A DNA stretch of 64,000 nt from Natrinema amylolyticus_A. Its GTDB lineage: Archaea > Halobacteriota > Halobacteria > Halobacteriales > Natrialbaceae. This document shows, one piece after another, positions 16,696 through 23,959 of the stretch (position 1 is the first letter of the stretch; every line of letters starts with the position of its first letter). The stretch is from the NCBI RefSeq assembly GCF_042678045.1, contig NZ_JBHUDI010000002.1, positions 1 to 64,000 of the forward strand, read 5' to 3'. A model generated the notes under the pieces. That model was given only the letters and a program-made list of their open reading frames with translations, searched no databases and had not been told where the DNA came from. The translations under genes and the position numbers were made by a program.

Positions 16696-17460
16696 ATGTC
16701 CGACGCCAACGGCGGCTGGGTCGCGCTCTTTTCCGGCGGCAAGGAGTCCTCGTGGGCGCTCTCTCAGGTCGTCGAGTCCGGCCGTGACGTCCGCACACTG
16801 GTCGTCGTCCAGCCGCCAGAGACATCGCACATGTACCACACGCCCGCACAGCCGGTGATACGACTGGCCTCCCGCAGCATCGGGCTTCCCGTCGTCGAGG
16901 TCGGACTCCCAGTCACCGACATGGAGCCGCCCGATATGCAAGCGGGTGTCTCAACGGAACAAGACGGTGAGCGGGAGGCACTCGAGCCAGCCCTCGAGCG
17001 ACTGGACGCCGAATTCGACGGCGGCTTGCGCGGGATCGTCGCTGGGACGGTCGGGAGCGACTACCAGGCCGATCGACTGCAGTCGATGTGCGATCGCATC
17101 GGCTGTGAGTTCGATGCCCCACTGTGGCAAGCGGATCCACGCGACCTCGCGGAGAGCATGATCGACGGTGGGCTGACGATACGCATCGCCGAAGTCGCAG
17201 CGCCTGGCTTCGACGAGTCGTGGCTCGGCCGACAGCTCGATCACGACGCGCTGGCAGAACTGGCGACGCTTCACCACGAGTACGGCGTTCACGTGCTGGG
17301 TGACGGCGGCGAGTACCAGACGATCGTCACCGACGGCCCACACATGGCCCGTCCCATCGCGCTCGAGTTCGAGCGGGAGTGGTACGGCACGTGGGGCCGG
17401 ATCCGAATCACCGACGCCTGGCTCGACCCGCCTCCGTCAGCAGACGAGGACAGTACCTAA
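16696..17460 (+). CDS. Dph6-like ATP pyrophosphatase (diphthine-ammonia ligase family)
   Basis: 254 residues. The PP-loop ALFSGGKESSWAL near residue 10 is the ATP-pyrophosphatase signature. Downstream are GIVAGTVGSDYQADRLQSMCDRIGCEF and a C-terminal YGVHVLGDGGEYQTIVTDGP, both diagnostic of the Dph6/MJ0570 family, which makes the last amidation of diphthamide on translation elongation factor 2. The gene looks intact and of normal length. It is monocistronic, convergent with a usp gene. Assignment to the family is strong; the reaction is inferred from family knowledge. Confidence 0.85.
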   Translation: MSDANGGWVALFSGGKESSWALSQVVESGRDVRTLVVVQPPETSHMYHTPAQPVIRLASRSIGLPVVEVGLPVTDMEPPDMQAGVSTEQDGEREALEPALERLDAEFDGGLRGIVAGTVGSDYQADRLQSMCDRIGCEFDAPLWQADPRDLAESMIDGGLTIRIAEVAAPGFDESWLGRQLDHDALAELATLHHEYGVHVLGDGGEYQTIVTDGPHMARPIALEFEREWYGTWGRIRITDAWLDPPPSADEDST

Positions 17461-17526
17461 AGAACAGTCTCGCGACATCGAGGGCCAGCCAGGTGCAGAT
17501 TCCGATGGGTCTGCAACCCGAGCCAA

Positions 17527-18411
17527 TCACTCGAGAGACGAGCCGTTCGCCTCGGGAGCCCGAACAGTGAGCACGGGTGCCGGTGCGGTCCGAAGTACGC
17601 GCTCCGTGACGCTGCCAGGCAGTTCTCGAGCGTGACCGTCGCCGCTCCGTCCGTGTGTCCCCATGACGAGCAGGTCCATCCGCTCCGTCTCGGCGTACGT
17701 GGCGATCTCCCTGTGGACCGTTCCGACAGTGACCGCCGTGTGAATCTCGACGCCGGTTTCGGCCGCGTTCGCTGCCGTCTTCTCGAGGGCCGCTCGAGCG
17801 TTTTCCTCGAGACGGTCGATCAACCGATCGGTTTCGACGTCGGACCCGTAGCGTGTCACGCTGACGACCGAAAGCAGATCGAGCCGTGCCCCCGTGTCCG
17901 CTGCCACCTCGAGTCCGAGATCAAGCGCTGCGTCCGCGTGTTCGCTGCCGTCCGTGGGCACGAGGATCCGCTCGTGCGGGTAGACCGTTCGGACGTCGTC
18001 GCTCGCTCGAACGACGAGCACGGGCACCGATGCATCGCGGACGACACCCTGGGTTTCGTCCCCCAGTGCCAGCCGGCCGACTCTCCGTCGTCCGTGTGAT
18101 CCCATCGCGATCAGCTCGATATCGTGCGTCGTAGCGTACTCGAGAATCCGTTCCCGCGGCGTCCCTCGCTGGACGTCGCTCACGACGGACACGCCGGCGG
18201 CGGTCGCCCGCTCACGAGCGGCAGCGAGGATCTCGTCACCCGGCGCAGCCGCTGGACGGTGGTCGCCGTCGGTGTCGTCGCCATCATCGGTTCGCTCGTC
18301 GACGAAGAGGAGATGAATGGTTGCCGATGCCGACGCGAACTTGGCCGCAAACTCGAGCGCAGCGGTGGCAGGACCACTTCCATCGGTCGGGACGAGCAGG
18401 CGATCGAACAT
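17527..18411 (-). CDS. Tandem universal stress protein (two UspA domains)
   Basis: 294 residues in two UspA domains: LLVPTDGSGPATAALEFA at the start and ILVPTDGSEHADAALDLG near residue 155. The binding motifs are MGSHGRRRVGRLALGDETQGV (less canonical, GD for GS) and MGTHGRSGDGHARELPGSVTERV (with a short insertion). The first domain has a long acidic loop (ERTDDGDDTDGDH). Both deviations may mean weaker nucleotide binding than in the 12.9 and 15.1 kb paralogues. Start at 18411 gives MFDRLLVPTDGS. Confidence 0.84.
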   Translation of the reverse strand: MFDRLLVPTDGSGPATAALEFAAKFASASATIHLLFVDERTDDGDDTDGDHRPAAAPGDEILAAARERATAAGVSVVSDVQRGTPRERILEYATTHDIELIAMGSHGRRRVGRLALGDETQGVVRDASVPVLVVRASDDVRTVYPHERILVPTDGSEHADAALDLGLEVAADTGARLDLLSVVSVTRYGSDVETDRLIDRLEENARAALEKTAANAAETGVEIHTAVTVGTVHREIATYAETERMDLLVMGTHGRSGDGHARELPGSVTERVLRTAPAPVLTVRAPEANGSSLE

Positions 18412-18514
18412 ACGTCCCATTCGGTCGGTGATCACTTACACCTATCCTGTCCGTATGCGGCCGTCGCAGCGAGCAGCAGTACAGTGACGAGACGACGTTT
18501 ACCTAAAATTCAGG

Positions 18515-18578
18515 CGCTACTGCCCCGTCCTCAAGGAGCAACGCAGGCCGAAGCCGAGTAGCGCAGTAGGGCGGGGAT
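18515..18578 (+). repeat. Left-end palindrome of the TnpB element
   Basis: GCGCTACT pairs with AGTAGCGC, and CCCCGTCC faces GGGCGGGG. The segment shares CTCAAGGAGC and the GAGTAG/GGGCGGGG order with the element's right end, as expected if one transposase recognises both palindromes, or if this is the leftover right end of an earlier insertion. Confidence 0.5.
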
Positions 18579-18672
18579 ACAGCGCCGTCATCGTCTCACA
18601 TACACTCCACAACGACCGGCCCACAGGCCAACCGAAGCGTTTATTTCTACTAATAATATATCTACATCTTAT

Positions 18673-18816
18673 ATGGGGCAGTTCACAATCAACGGCCACG
18701 AAGTCGTGGACGGCGACGTAAAAGCCACCGGCAACGGCGCTCACGTCTACGTCCCGAAACGCTGGCGTGGCGCAGACGTAAAAGTCGTCCGTACTTCTGA
18801 CCCCGACGACGAATAG
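18673..18816 (+). CDS. DUF2080 family transposase-associated protein
   Basis: 47 residues beginning MGQFTINGHEVVDGDVKATG, then NGAHVYVPKRWRGADVKVV and an acidic end. This is the standard wording of the small DUF2080 proteins encoded directly upstream of haloarchaeal tnpB genes. The VPKRWRG segment resembles the AbrB/SpoVT-type strand-loop and may bind nucleic acid. Its stop codon TAG abuts the ATG of tnpB, so the two are co-translated. Role in transposition or in control of TnpB unknown. Confidence 0.8.
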   Translation: MGQFTINGHEVVDGDVKATGNGAHVYVPKRWRGADVKVVRTSDPDDE

Positions 18817-20037
18817 ATGAACTACAACTACAGGTATCGGCTGAACCCGTTCGACGACCTCCGCGAGCGGTTAGCGTGGACTGTCGATACCTGTAGACAG
18901 GTCTACAATCATTTCCTCCACCACCTCAACAGACACGACGACACGTCGGCGTACTCCGAACAGAAACGCCTACCAGACCACAAGAAGTGGTGGAGTGACC
19001 TGCGAGACGTTCACTCGAAGGTGCTTCAGAAAGTCGTTCAGCGGTTATACGATAACCTCTCAACGCTCAAGGCTCGCAAAGAGAACGGCTACAACGTTGG
19101 GAAGTTGAAGTGGAAAGCACCGGGAGAGTACCAGTCGTTCACCTACAGTCAGTCCGGCTTCAAACTCAAAAACACGAGTGGCCGGACTCGACTGTGGCTC
19201 TCGAAGATTGGTGACATTCCCCTCATGTTCCACCGTGACCTTCCCGACGACGCCACCATCAAGACCGTCACGGTCAAACGCGAACCCACCGGCAAATGGT
19301 ACGCCATTCTCGGCGTCGAAACTCCCGACGACCCACCCGAGAAACCCGACGAAGTGACCGACGCAGTTGGTATCGATGTAGGTGTCCTAAAATACGTCCA
19401 TGACAGCGATGATCTCGCCGTCGAGTCGCCGGACCTTTCGGATGAACGCGAGCGGTTGGAACGTGCCCAACGCAACCTCTCGCGGAAAGAACATGGGTCG
19501 AACAATTGGGAGGAACAGCGCAAGACGGTTGCCCGCCGACACGCCGATTTGAAGCGAAAGCGACGTGATTTCCTCCACAAACTCTCGGCGTACTACGCCC
19601 GTGAGTACAACCTTGTAGCGGTCGAGGACTTGGACGCGAAGGGACTGGTCGAACTTCCGGGCAACTCGCGGAACCGAGCTGGAGCCTCGTGGGGAACGTT
19701 CCTCCGAATACTCGAATACAAGTGCGAGCGTGAGGGGACGTATTTCGTCGCCGTAGACCCGCGAGGAACGACGAAAGAGTGTGCGTCGTGTGGAACAGAG
19801 ACGGACAAACCGCTGTGGGTGCGCGAGCATTCGTGTCCGTCGTGTGGGTTCGTGGCGGACAGAGACGCGAATGCGTCGTGGAACATTCTTTCTCGCGGTC
19901 TCGACAAAGTAGGGACGGGCTGTCCCGAATCAACGCCTGTGGAGACTGCGCTCCCTACGGACACCGATTCGGTGTCTGCAAAGCGCGTCGTGGAAACAGG
20001 AAGCCCCACCTCAAGGAGCGAACCGCGTCAGCGGTGA
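18817..20037 (+). CDS. tnpB: TnpB RNA-guided endonuclease (IS1341 type)
   Basis: 406 residues, full length. The RuvC-like acid triad is intact: D187 (VGIDVGVLKY), E270 (VAVEDLDAKG) and D350 (DRDANASWNIL). A zinc ribbon has C322, C325, C340 and C343. The N-terminal HTH region (WTVDTCRQVYNHFLHHLNRH) is also present. TnpB proteins of this group are guided by an RNA from the element's right end to cut DNA beside a short adjacent motif, which helps the element persist. The gene overlaps its own right-end palindrome, where the guide RNA scaffold should lie. It appears active by sequence; no tnpA is present in the window. Confidence 0.88.
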   Translation: MNYNYRYRLNPFDDLRERLAWTVDTCRQVYNHFLHHLNRHDDTSAYSEQKRLPDHKKWWSDLRDVHSKVLQKVVQRLYDNLSTLKARKENGYNVGKLKWKAPGEYQSFTYSQSGFKLKNTSGRTRLWLSKIGDIPLMFHRDLPDDATIKTVTVKREPTGKWYAILGVETPDDPPEKPDEVTDAVGIDVGVLKYVHDSDDLAVESPDLSDERERLERAQRNLSRKEHGSNNWEEQRKTVARRHADLKRKRRDFLHKLSAYYAREYNLVAVEDLDAKGLVELPGNSRNRAGASWGTFLRILEYKCEREGTYFVAVDPRGTTKECASCGTETDKPLWVREHSCPSCGFVADRDANASWNILSRGLDKVGTGCPESTPVETALPTDTDSVSAKRVVETGSPTSRSEPRQR

Positions 20038-20060
20038 GCGAGTAGGGTGGGGAGGAAGTC
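19985..20060 (+). ncRNA. Putative omega (guide) RNA scaffold at the tnpB 3' end
   Basis: CCCCACC (from about 20003) and GGGTGGGG (to about 20052) pair around an inner hairpin CCGC-GTCA-GCGG. The segment overlaps the last tnpB codons and ends at the presumed element edge, the place where TnpB guide RNAs end and the guide is read from the flank. Inferred from position and folding only. Confidence 0.4.
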
Positions 20061-20181
20061 ACTGTCTAAGCTGATCGTGATCGTCCCATACGACAGACTG
20101 CGTCCGCCCAGGTGTGCAGTGACGGACAGTAGTTCCGACAACAGTTGCACAATGAGACAGCTCGCCGTAAAAAAGACGGTG

Positions 20182-20508
20182 TTAGCCGAATAGCTCTCCG
20201 AGCCCTTCACCCGAAGCGCCTTCGTCTTCATCTTCGTCTTCGTCCGGTTCCTCCTCGGGTGCCTCTTCTTCCTCCGCTTCCGCCTCCGTTTCTCCAGCTT
20301 CCCCAGCGGGTGCAGCGGGTGCCGGCGCACCGACCGCCGCCTCCGAGACGGCTTCCTCGATGTCGACGTCCTCGAGCGCGGCGACGAGTGCTTTCACGCG
20401 GGACTCCTCGACGTCGACGCCGGCCGCGTCGAGCACGTCCGTGAGGGTGTCTTCGCTGATCTCTTCGTCCGATTCGTGCAAGATGAGGGCTGCGTATACG
20501 TACTCCAT
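20182..20508 (-). CDS. rpl12: Archaeal ribosomal stalk protein P1 (L12), stand-alone copy
   Basis: 108 residues: MEYVYAALILHESDEEISED.. dimerisation helices, an Ala/Pro hinge (VGAPAPAAPAGEAGE), a Glu/Asp-rich stretch and the C-terminal GLGELFG that binds elongation factors. It is intact and typical of P1. Normally rpl12 follows L11, L1 and L10 genes; here it is alone beside a TnpB element, so it may be a second copy. The usual ending is GLGALFG, and this copy has Glu in place of the last Ala. The start at 20508 fits the family's MEYVYAAL. Confidence 0.85.
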   Translation of the reverse strand: MEYVYAALILHESDEEISEDTLTDVLDAAGVDVEESRVKALVAALEDVDIEEAVSEAAVGAPAPAAPAGEAGETEAEAEEEEAPEEEPDEDEDEDEGASGEGLGELFG

Positions 20509-20620
20509 GGCGATCACCGGTCCCCGAAGTCGATCCACGGATACTCACTGGCGAGACGTAGGACTCGACCCCGGTCGAGCACCCCCTACGGTAACGAAAC
20601 ACATAGTCGCTCCGTTGATC

Positions 20621-20854
20621 ATGAAACGTGACAAACACACGATCGGACAGACCAGTCGTGCGACTACTTCAGCGGGATACCCCGATTTGACAGGCTCGTG
20701 GATCGGGCCACTCAGCGAGCGCGTCGAGTACGTCGTACCCGAGAAATTCGAGACGATGGTCGACATCCACAGGGCCGTCGGGAATGCGATGCGCGCCGGC
20801 GACTTCTGGGAGTCCAGTCCGACAGGCGCCCAGCCGACGGAGAAACACGCCTGA
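20621..20854 (+). CDS. Small hypothetical protein
   Basis: 77 residues, MKRDKHTIGQTSRATTSAG..., with a central LSERVEYVVPEKFETMVDIHRAVGNAMRAGDFWESSP. No family is recognised. Codon use in the second half is typical of real haloarchaeal genes (GC-rich third positions), and it is divergent from the P1 gene. The N-terminal portion is less convincing, and the start may lie at an internal codon. Confidence 0.4.
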   Translation: MKRDKHTIGQTSRATTSAGYPDLTGSWIGPLSERVEYVVPEKFETMVDIHRAVGNAMRAGDFWESSPTGAQPTEKHA

Positions 20855-20952
20855 GTGTCTCTCGAGTTGACTCACGAAAGAATTTGACGATGCCGAGCGT
20901 ACGTCGTGTGCCACGGTGTCGAACGACTGTGGCCCCACTGGAGGAGATACCC

Positions 20953-21258
20953 ATGACAGCAATCGCCAGACTCGAGATCATTCCGGTACGAGAGGAACAG
21001 ATGTCGGACCAGATCGCCGCCGCGATCGACGCGCTCGATCAGTTCGACATCTCGTACGAACTCACGCCGATGGACACGGTCATCGAAGCCGACGACGTGA
21101 GCGAGATCTTCGACGCCGCAGCGGCCGCACACGAAGCGATCGACGAAGACCGAATCATCACCTCATTGGAGATCGACCACCAGCCCGATCGCGAGCAGCA
21201 CACGGCAGACCGAGTGGCGGCGGTCGAACACGAACTCGGCCGAATGCCACAAGGATAG
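20953..21258 (+). CDS. MTH1187/YkoF-type thiamine-binding protein
   Basis: 101 residues: ARLEIIPVREEQMSDQIAAAIDALDQFDISYELTPMDTVIEADDVSEIF..., the ferredoxin-like fold of the MTH1187 (DUF77) family. Members form tetramers and bind thiamine or its HMP part at the subunit interface; the conserved YxLTPMxTxxE segment lines that site. ATG 20953 begins just before the first strand. It is monocistronic, with no thiamine biosynthesis or transport gene nearby, so the link to thiamine is from family knowledge alone. Confidence 0.82.
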   Translation: MTAIARLEIIPVREEQMSDQIAAAIDALDQFDISYELTPMDTVIEADDVSEIFDAAAAAHEAIDEDRIITSLEIDHQPDREQHTADRVAAVEHELGRMPQG

Positions 21259-21365
21259 CGACGAGGCGATGGCAACCGAATCGGTACCGTCAGCGACCGA
21301 CCGCGTCTTTTTCGTCACGGATCTTCCGCGACGACCCACCAGTAAACGTCTTTCTCGGGATGGCG

Positions 21366-21449
21366 TCACTCGACGTGTTCGCGAAGCTGTTCACCGGTGT
21401 CGAAGTCGTCTCCGCAGAAATTGCAGTGGTGATAGTGCTTCGGCGACAT
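21366..21449 (-). CDS. Tiny C2H2 zinc-finger protein
   Basis: A 27-residue reading frame: MSPKHYHHCNFCGDDF then DTGEQLREHVE, with a C-x2-C pair and a following H that could complete a zinc finger (a YHH cluster lies before the pair). Haloarchaea encode many such mini-proteins. It sits in an otherwise empty 300-bp gap between the thiamine-binding gene and a usp gene. The motif supports it; the short length keeps confidence low. Confidence 0.4.
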   Translation of the reverse strand: MSPKHYHHCNFCGDDFDTGEQLREHVE

Positions 21450-21560
21450 CCGGTGGGTACGACAGCAGTCTCGATGAATCGGGGGGGCAGTGGGCCTGAG
21501 AATCGTCAGCAAAACGAGGGCCCCAAAGCGTATTCATCGCTGGCCGTTCACAGATGGCGC

Positions 21561-22010
21561 ATGGCATCCCGGATTCTGGTCGCGTTCGACGAATCGCCGC
21601 AGGCAACCGCCGCGTTGCATCACGCGCTGTCGACGTACACTGACGCCGAGATCCACGTCCTCCACGTACGCGACCCACAAGAATGGGTGAGTGCTGACGG
21701 CCTCAACGGCTTCTACTCGGAGACGGCCTACACCCAGTCACAGGAGTCCTCCGAACGGCTCCTCGAGGAGGCGACCAAGATCGCAGCGGAATACAATGCA
21801 GACCTGAAAACAGACACGACGGTCGGAACGGCGGCGGCGTCGATCGTCCGGTATGCAGAGGACCACGACATCGACCATATCGTTCTCGGGAGTCACGGGC
21901 GCCGCGGGCTATCGCGATTCTTGCTCGGGAGCGTCGCCGAACGGGTCGCTCGTCGCTCACCGGGGTCCGTGACGATCATCCGCGAGGAACAGCCGGCCGA
22001 CACGACGTAG
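21561..22010 (+). CDS. Universal stress protein, single UspA domain
   Basis: 149 residues. MASRILVAFDESPQATAALHHAL opens the fold, with DES in place of the common DGS. The binding loop LGSHGRRGLSRFLLGSVAERVARRSPGSVTII is intact. The central loop carries an aromatic, Ser/Gln-rich insert (SADGLNGFYSETAYTQSQESSE). This is the last of five usp loci in a 9-kb stretch. No shared promoter or operon with neighbours. Confidence 0.82.
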   Translation: MASRILVAFDESPQATAALHHALSTYTDAEIHVLHVRDPQEWVSADGLNGFYSETAYTQSQESSERLLEEATKIAAEYNADLKTDTTVGTAAASIVRYAEDHDIDHIVLGSHGRRGLSRFLLGSVAERVARRSPGSVTIIREEQPADTT

Positions 22011-22306
22011 GGCCGATGTCTGGTTTCCGGTCGGTACCGCACGTCCTCGAGTGTCACATCACGCCACATGAGGCGCCGTGAGAGCCGGATCAGTTGGGAG
22101 TGACGAGCGTCTCACAGGATACGAACTATGGTGGGGAGGCGTGATGTGTCACGTGTTTTACCGCATGGCTGGCGACCGATGTGATAGATCTGAATACGTG
22201 CGTATGTTTTATTTGCAGCCGAGATGTCGCCGCTCCAGAAGTATGTTTTCGGGATAGAAAACGGTAAAAACATCACATCACACTCCTTCAACCGCGAATA
22301 GAACAT

Positions 22307-23827
22307 TTATGTGACAACTCTTACATATGGTGGTTTATCTAGATACTCGATAAGCCGTACGGCACCGGTATCGCCAGTTGGGCTTTTATGTAGTTGAATA
22401 TACTGGAGGCCAGTATCGTTCATCCATGTCTCAAGGAGTTGAGAAGAGAGGTCGACATGGAACGCGGATAATTCGCCCTGTAACAGTGCCGGGTTGTGAA
22501 TATCCACGACGGCGTCAGTTGCAGTGACGATGGTCGATTGAAGCCACGATCGGACCCGTCGTGTCGTCTCCACACCAAGCATGTGGCTCAACGTGTTCGT
22601 ATCGAGTGACAGGACGACACCTCGGCCACGGGCTCGATCGTGTATTGTCGTCATCGCACTTTTGATTCCACTTTCGTCTTCAGCGGATTTGAAAATATTC
22701 TGGTGGTCATCCCATACTCCGTGATGATCGAAGACGAAGAGGCGATCGTCATCAAGGAGATCGCTCATCGGCGTTCCGAGCCGTTCGAACACCGATTGGA
22801 GAAACAACGGCTGTGAGTTGATTCGTGGGAGGAGTGCGACGGACCGATCTTCGCTGATCATATTTGAGAGGAGGACGTAGAGAATGCCCCCAATCTCTGC
22901 TTTTCCATCGTGTTGAACGACCGTACTCTCGCCGGAGAGGATGCCACCACCGAGTAACGTATCAAGACCATCGATGCCGGTCGGAACGTGATTCGTAACA
23001 CGAAGCGTCGAACTGAACGTTCGGTTCTCCGGAAGGATACGGATTCCGCCGTCGTCGAATACTACTTCGAACGTTCGGTCATCGTATTTTACTCCACGCA
23101 TTTTCATGATCTCGAGTAACCGTCTATCCGTTCCCCGGAGCCGATTGCGGTGGAGCCGTATCACGCCATGCAGATTGTACTGTGTGAGCTCGTCGACGGC
23201 GAACTGTCCCGTTTGCAGCCCGTTAGAGTGCGACTGTGATGATTCTGCAGTGAACAACGCCGTTGCGTCGTGGTGATCGTTTAGCAACTGGATCAGGTCC
23301 AAGAGGAATCGTCGATACGTCTGCTCGGTTTCACTGACACAGCGGAGTCCCGAAATGCTATCAACGACGACACGGTCGCCGGAAACGTTAAAACGGAAAA
23401 ATTCCCGAAGATTCGCGGGCGTAAAGTCAATATGGTGGTCGTCGATCTCGTCAGTCCCCTCTAGGGTCCGGAGAAGATGTTGATCCTCGTCGCCATCGGT
23501 CCGATCCGCCCCATACGTTTCGACGATTGTCCCTTGATCGTACTGGTCAGTCCCACTGCCGGGACGAGCATGTAACGAGAGAACGGTAAGTGACTCATCT
23601 GTCAGGTCGAACGAAAACGGCTCGAACGTGTCACGAAGTTCATCCGGAGTCTGTTCGGTGCTGACATACGTACAGTGATCGTCGTTCTCGAGACCTGCCT
23701 GTAAGAAGTTCATCGCCAGCGTCGATTTTCCGGCCCCTGGTGGCCCAGTCACGAGGACCGTTCTGTTCTCTTGGAACCCTCCGTCGAGGATCTCGTCTAA
23801 TTTCTTGACCCCCGTCGAAACAGCCAT
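22307..23827 (-). CDS. KaiC/RAD55-like RecA-superfamily ATPase, two-domain
   Basis: 506 residues. The first KaiC-type domain has Walker A GPPGAGKST (28-36) and a Walker B-like strand DRVVVDSISGLR. The second domain (from NHVPTGIDGLDTLLGGGILSGES) has a degenerate P-loop (VVQHDGKAEIGGIL) and is probably not a nucleotide hydrolase. Related archaeal proteins regulate motility, pili or signalling, for example ArlH-type regulators. It is the last gene on the minus strand after TadA, TadC and a pilin-like protein, 132 bp below the latter, so it may be co-transcribed. I infer a regulatory or assembly role for the pilus. The start at 23827 gives MAVSTGVKKLDEIL, a canonical KaiC start. Confidence 0.78.
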   Translation of the reverse strand: MAVSTGVKKLDEILDGGFQENRTVLVTGPPGAGKSTLAMNFLQAGLENDDHCTYVSTEQTPDELRDTFEPFSFDLTDESLTVLSLHARPGSGTDQYDQGTIVETYGADRTDGDEDQHLLRTLEGTDEIDDHHIDFTPANLREFFRFNVSGDRVVVDSISGLRCVSETEQTYRRFLLDLIQLLNDHHDATALFTAESSQSHSNGLQTGQFAVDELTQYNLHGVIRLHRNRLRGTDRRLLEIMKMRGVKYDDRTFEVVFDDGGIRILPENRTFSSTLRVTNHVPTGIDGLDTLLGGGILSGESTVVQHDGKAEIGGILYVLLSNMISEDRSVALLPRINSQPLFLQSVFERLGTPMSDLLDDDRLFVFDHHGVWDDHQNIFKSAEDESGIKSAMTTIHDRARGRGVVLSLDTNTLSHMLGVETTRRVRSWLQSTIVTATDAVVDIHNPALLQGELSAFHVDLSSQLLETWMNDTGLQYIQLHKSPTGDTGAVRLIEYLDKPPYVRVVT

Positions 23828-23959
23828 ATCAGCGCTATGCGTCGGACGATAATAATGACGAGGGTCTTGAATTCCATTTTCGTCTAGACGAGCGCCGTCG
23901 GTCGTCGAGCAGAAAGGTAAACACAGTCTCGTGACGTGTGTTGACTGTCACGTGCCGGC

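Larger units (their letters stand above)
18490..20060 (+). mobile_element. IS1341-type (IS200/IS605 group) element carrying DUF2080 protein and TnpB
   Basis: A unit of about 1.55 kb with a DUF2080 gene, tnpB and related palindromes at both ends, and no TnpA transposase. The left palindromic region is 18515-18578; the right is 19998-20052. Both contain CTCAAGGAGC and a GAGTAG...GGGyGGGG strand. Elements of this type lack their own HUH transposase and must be mobilised in trans. Exact ends are not fixed, since these elements make no terminal inverted repeat or target duplication. Confidence 0.7.
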
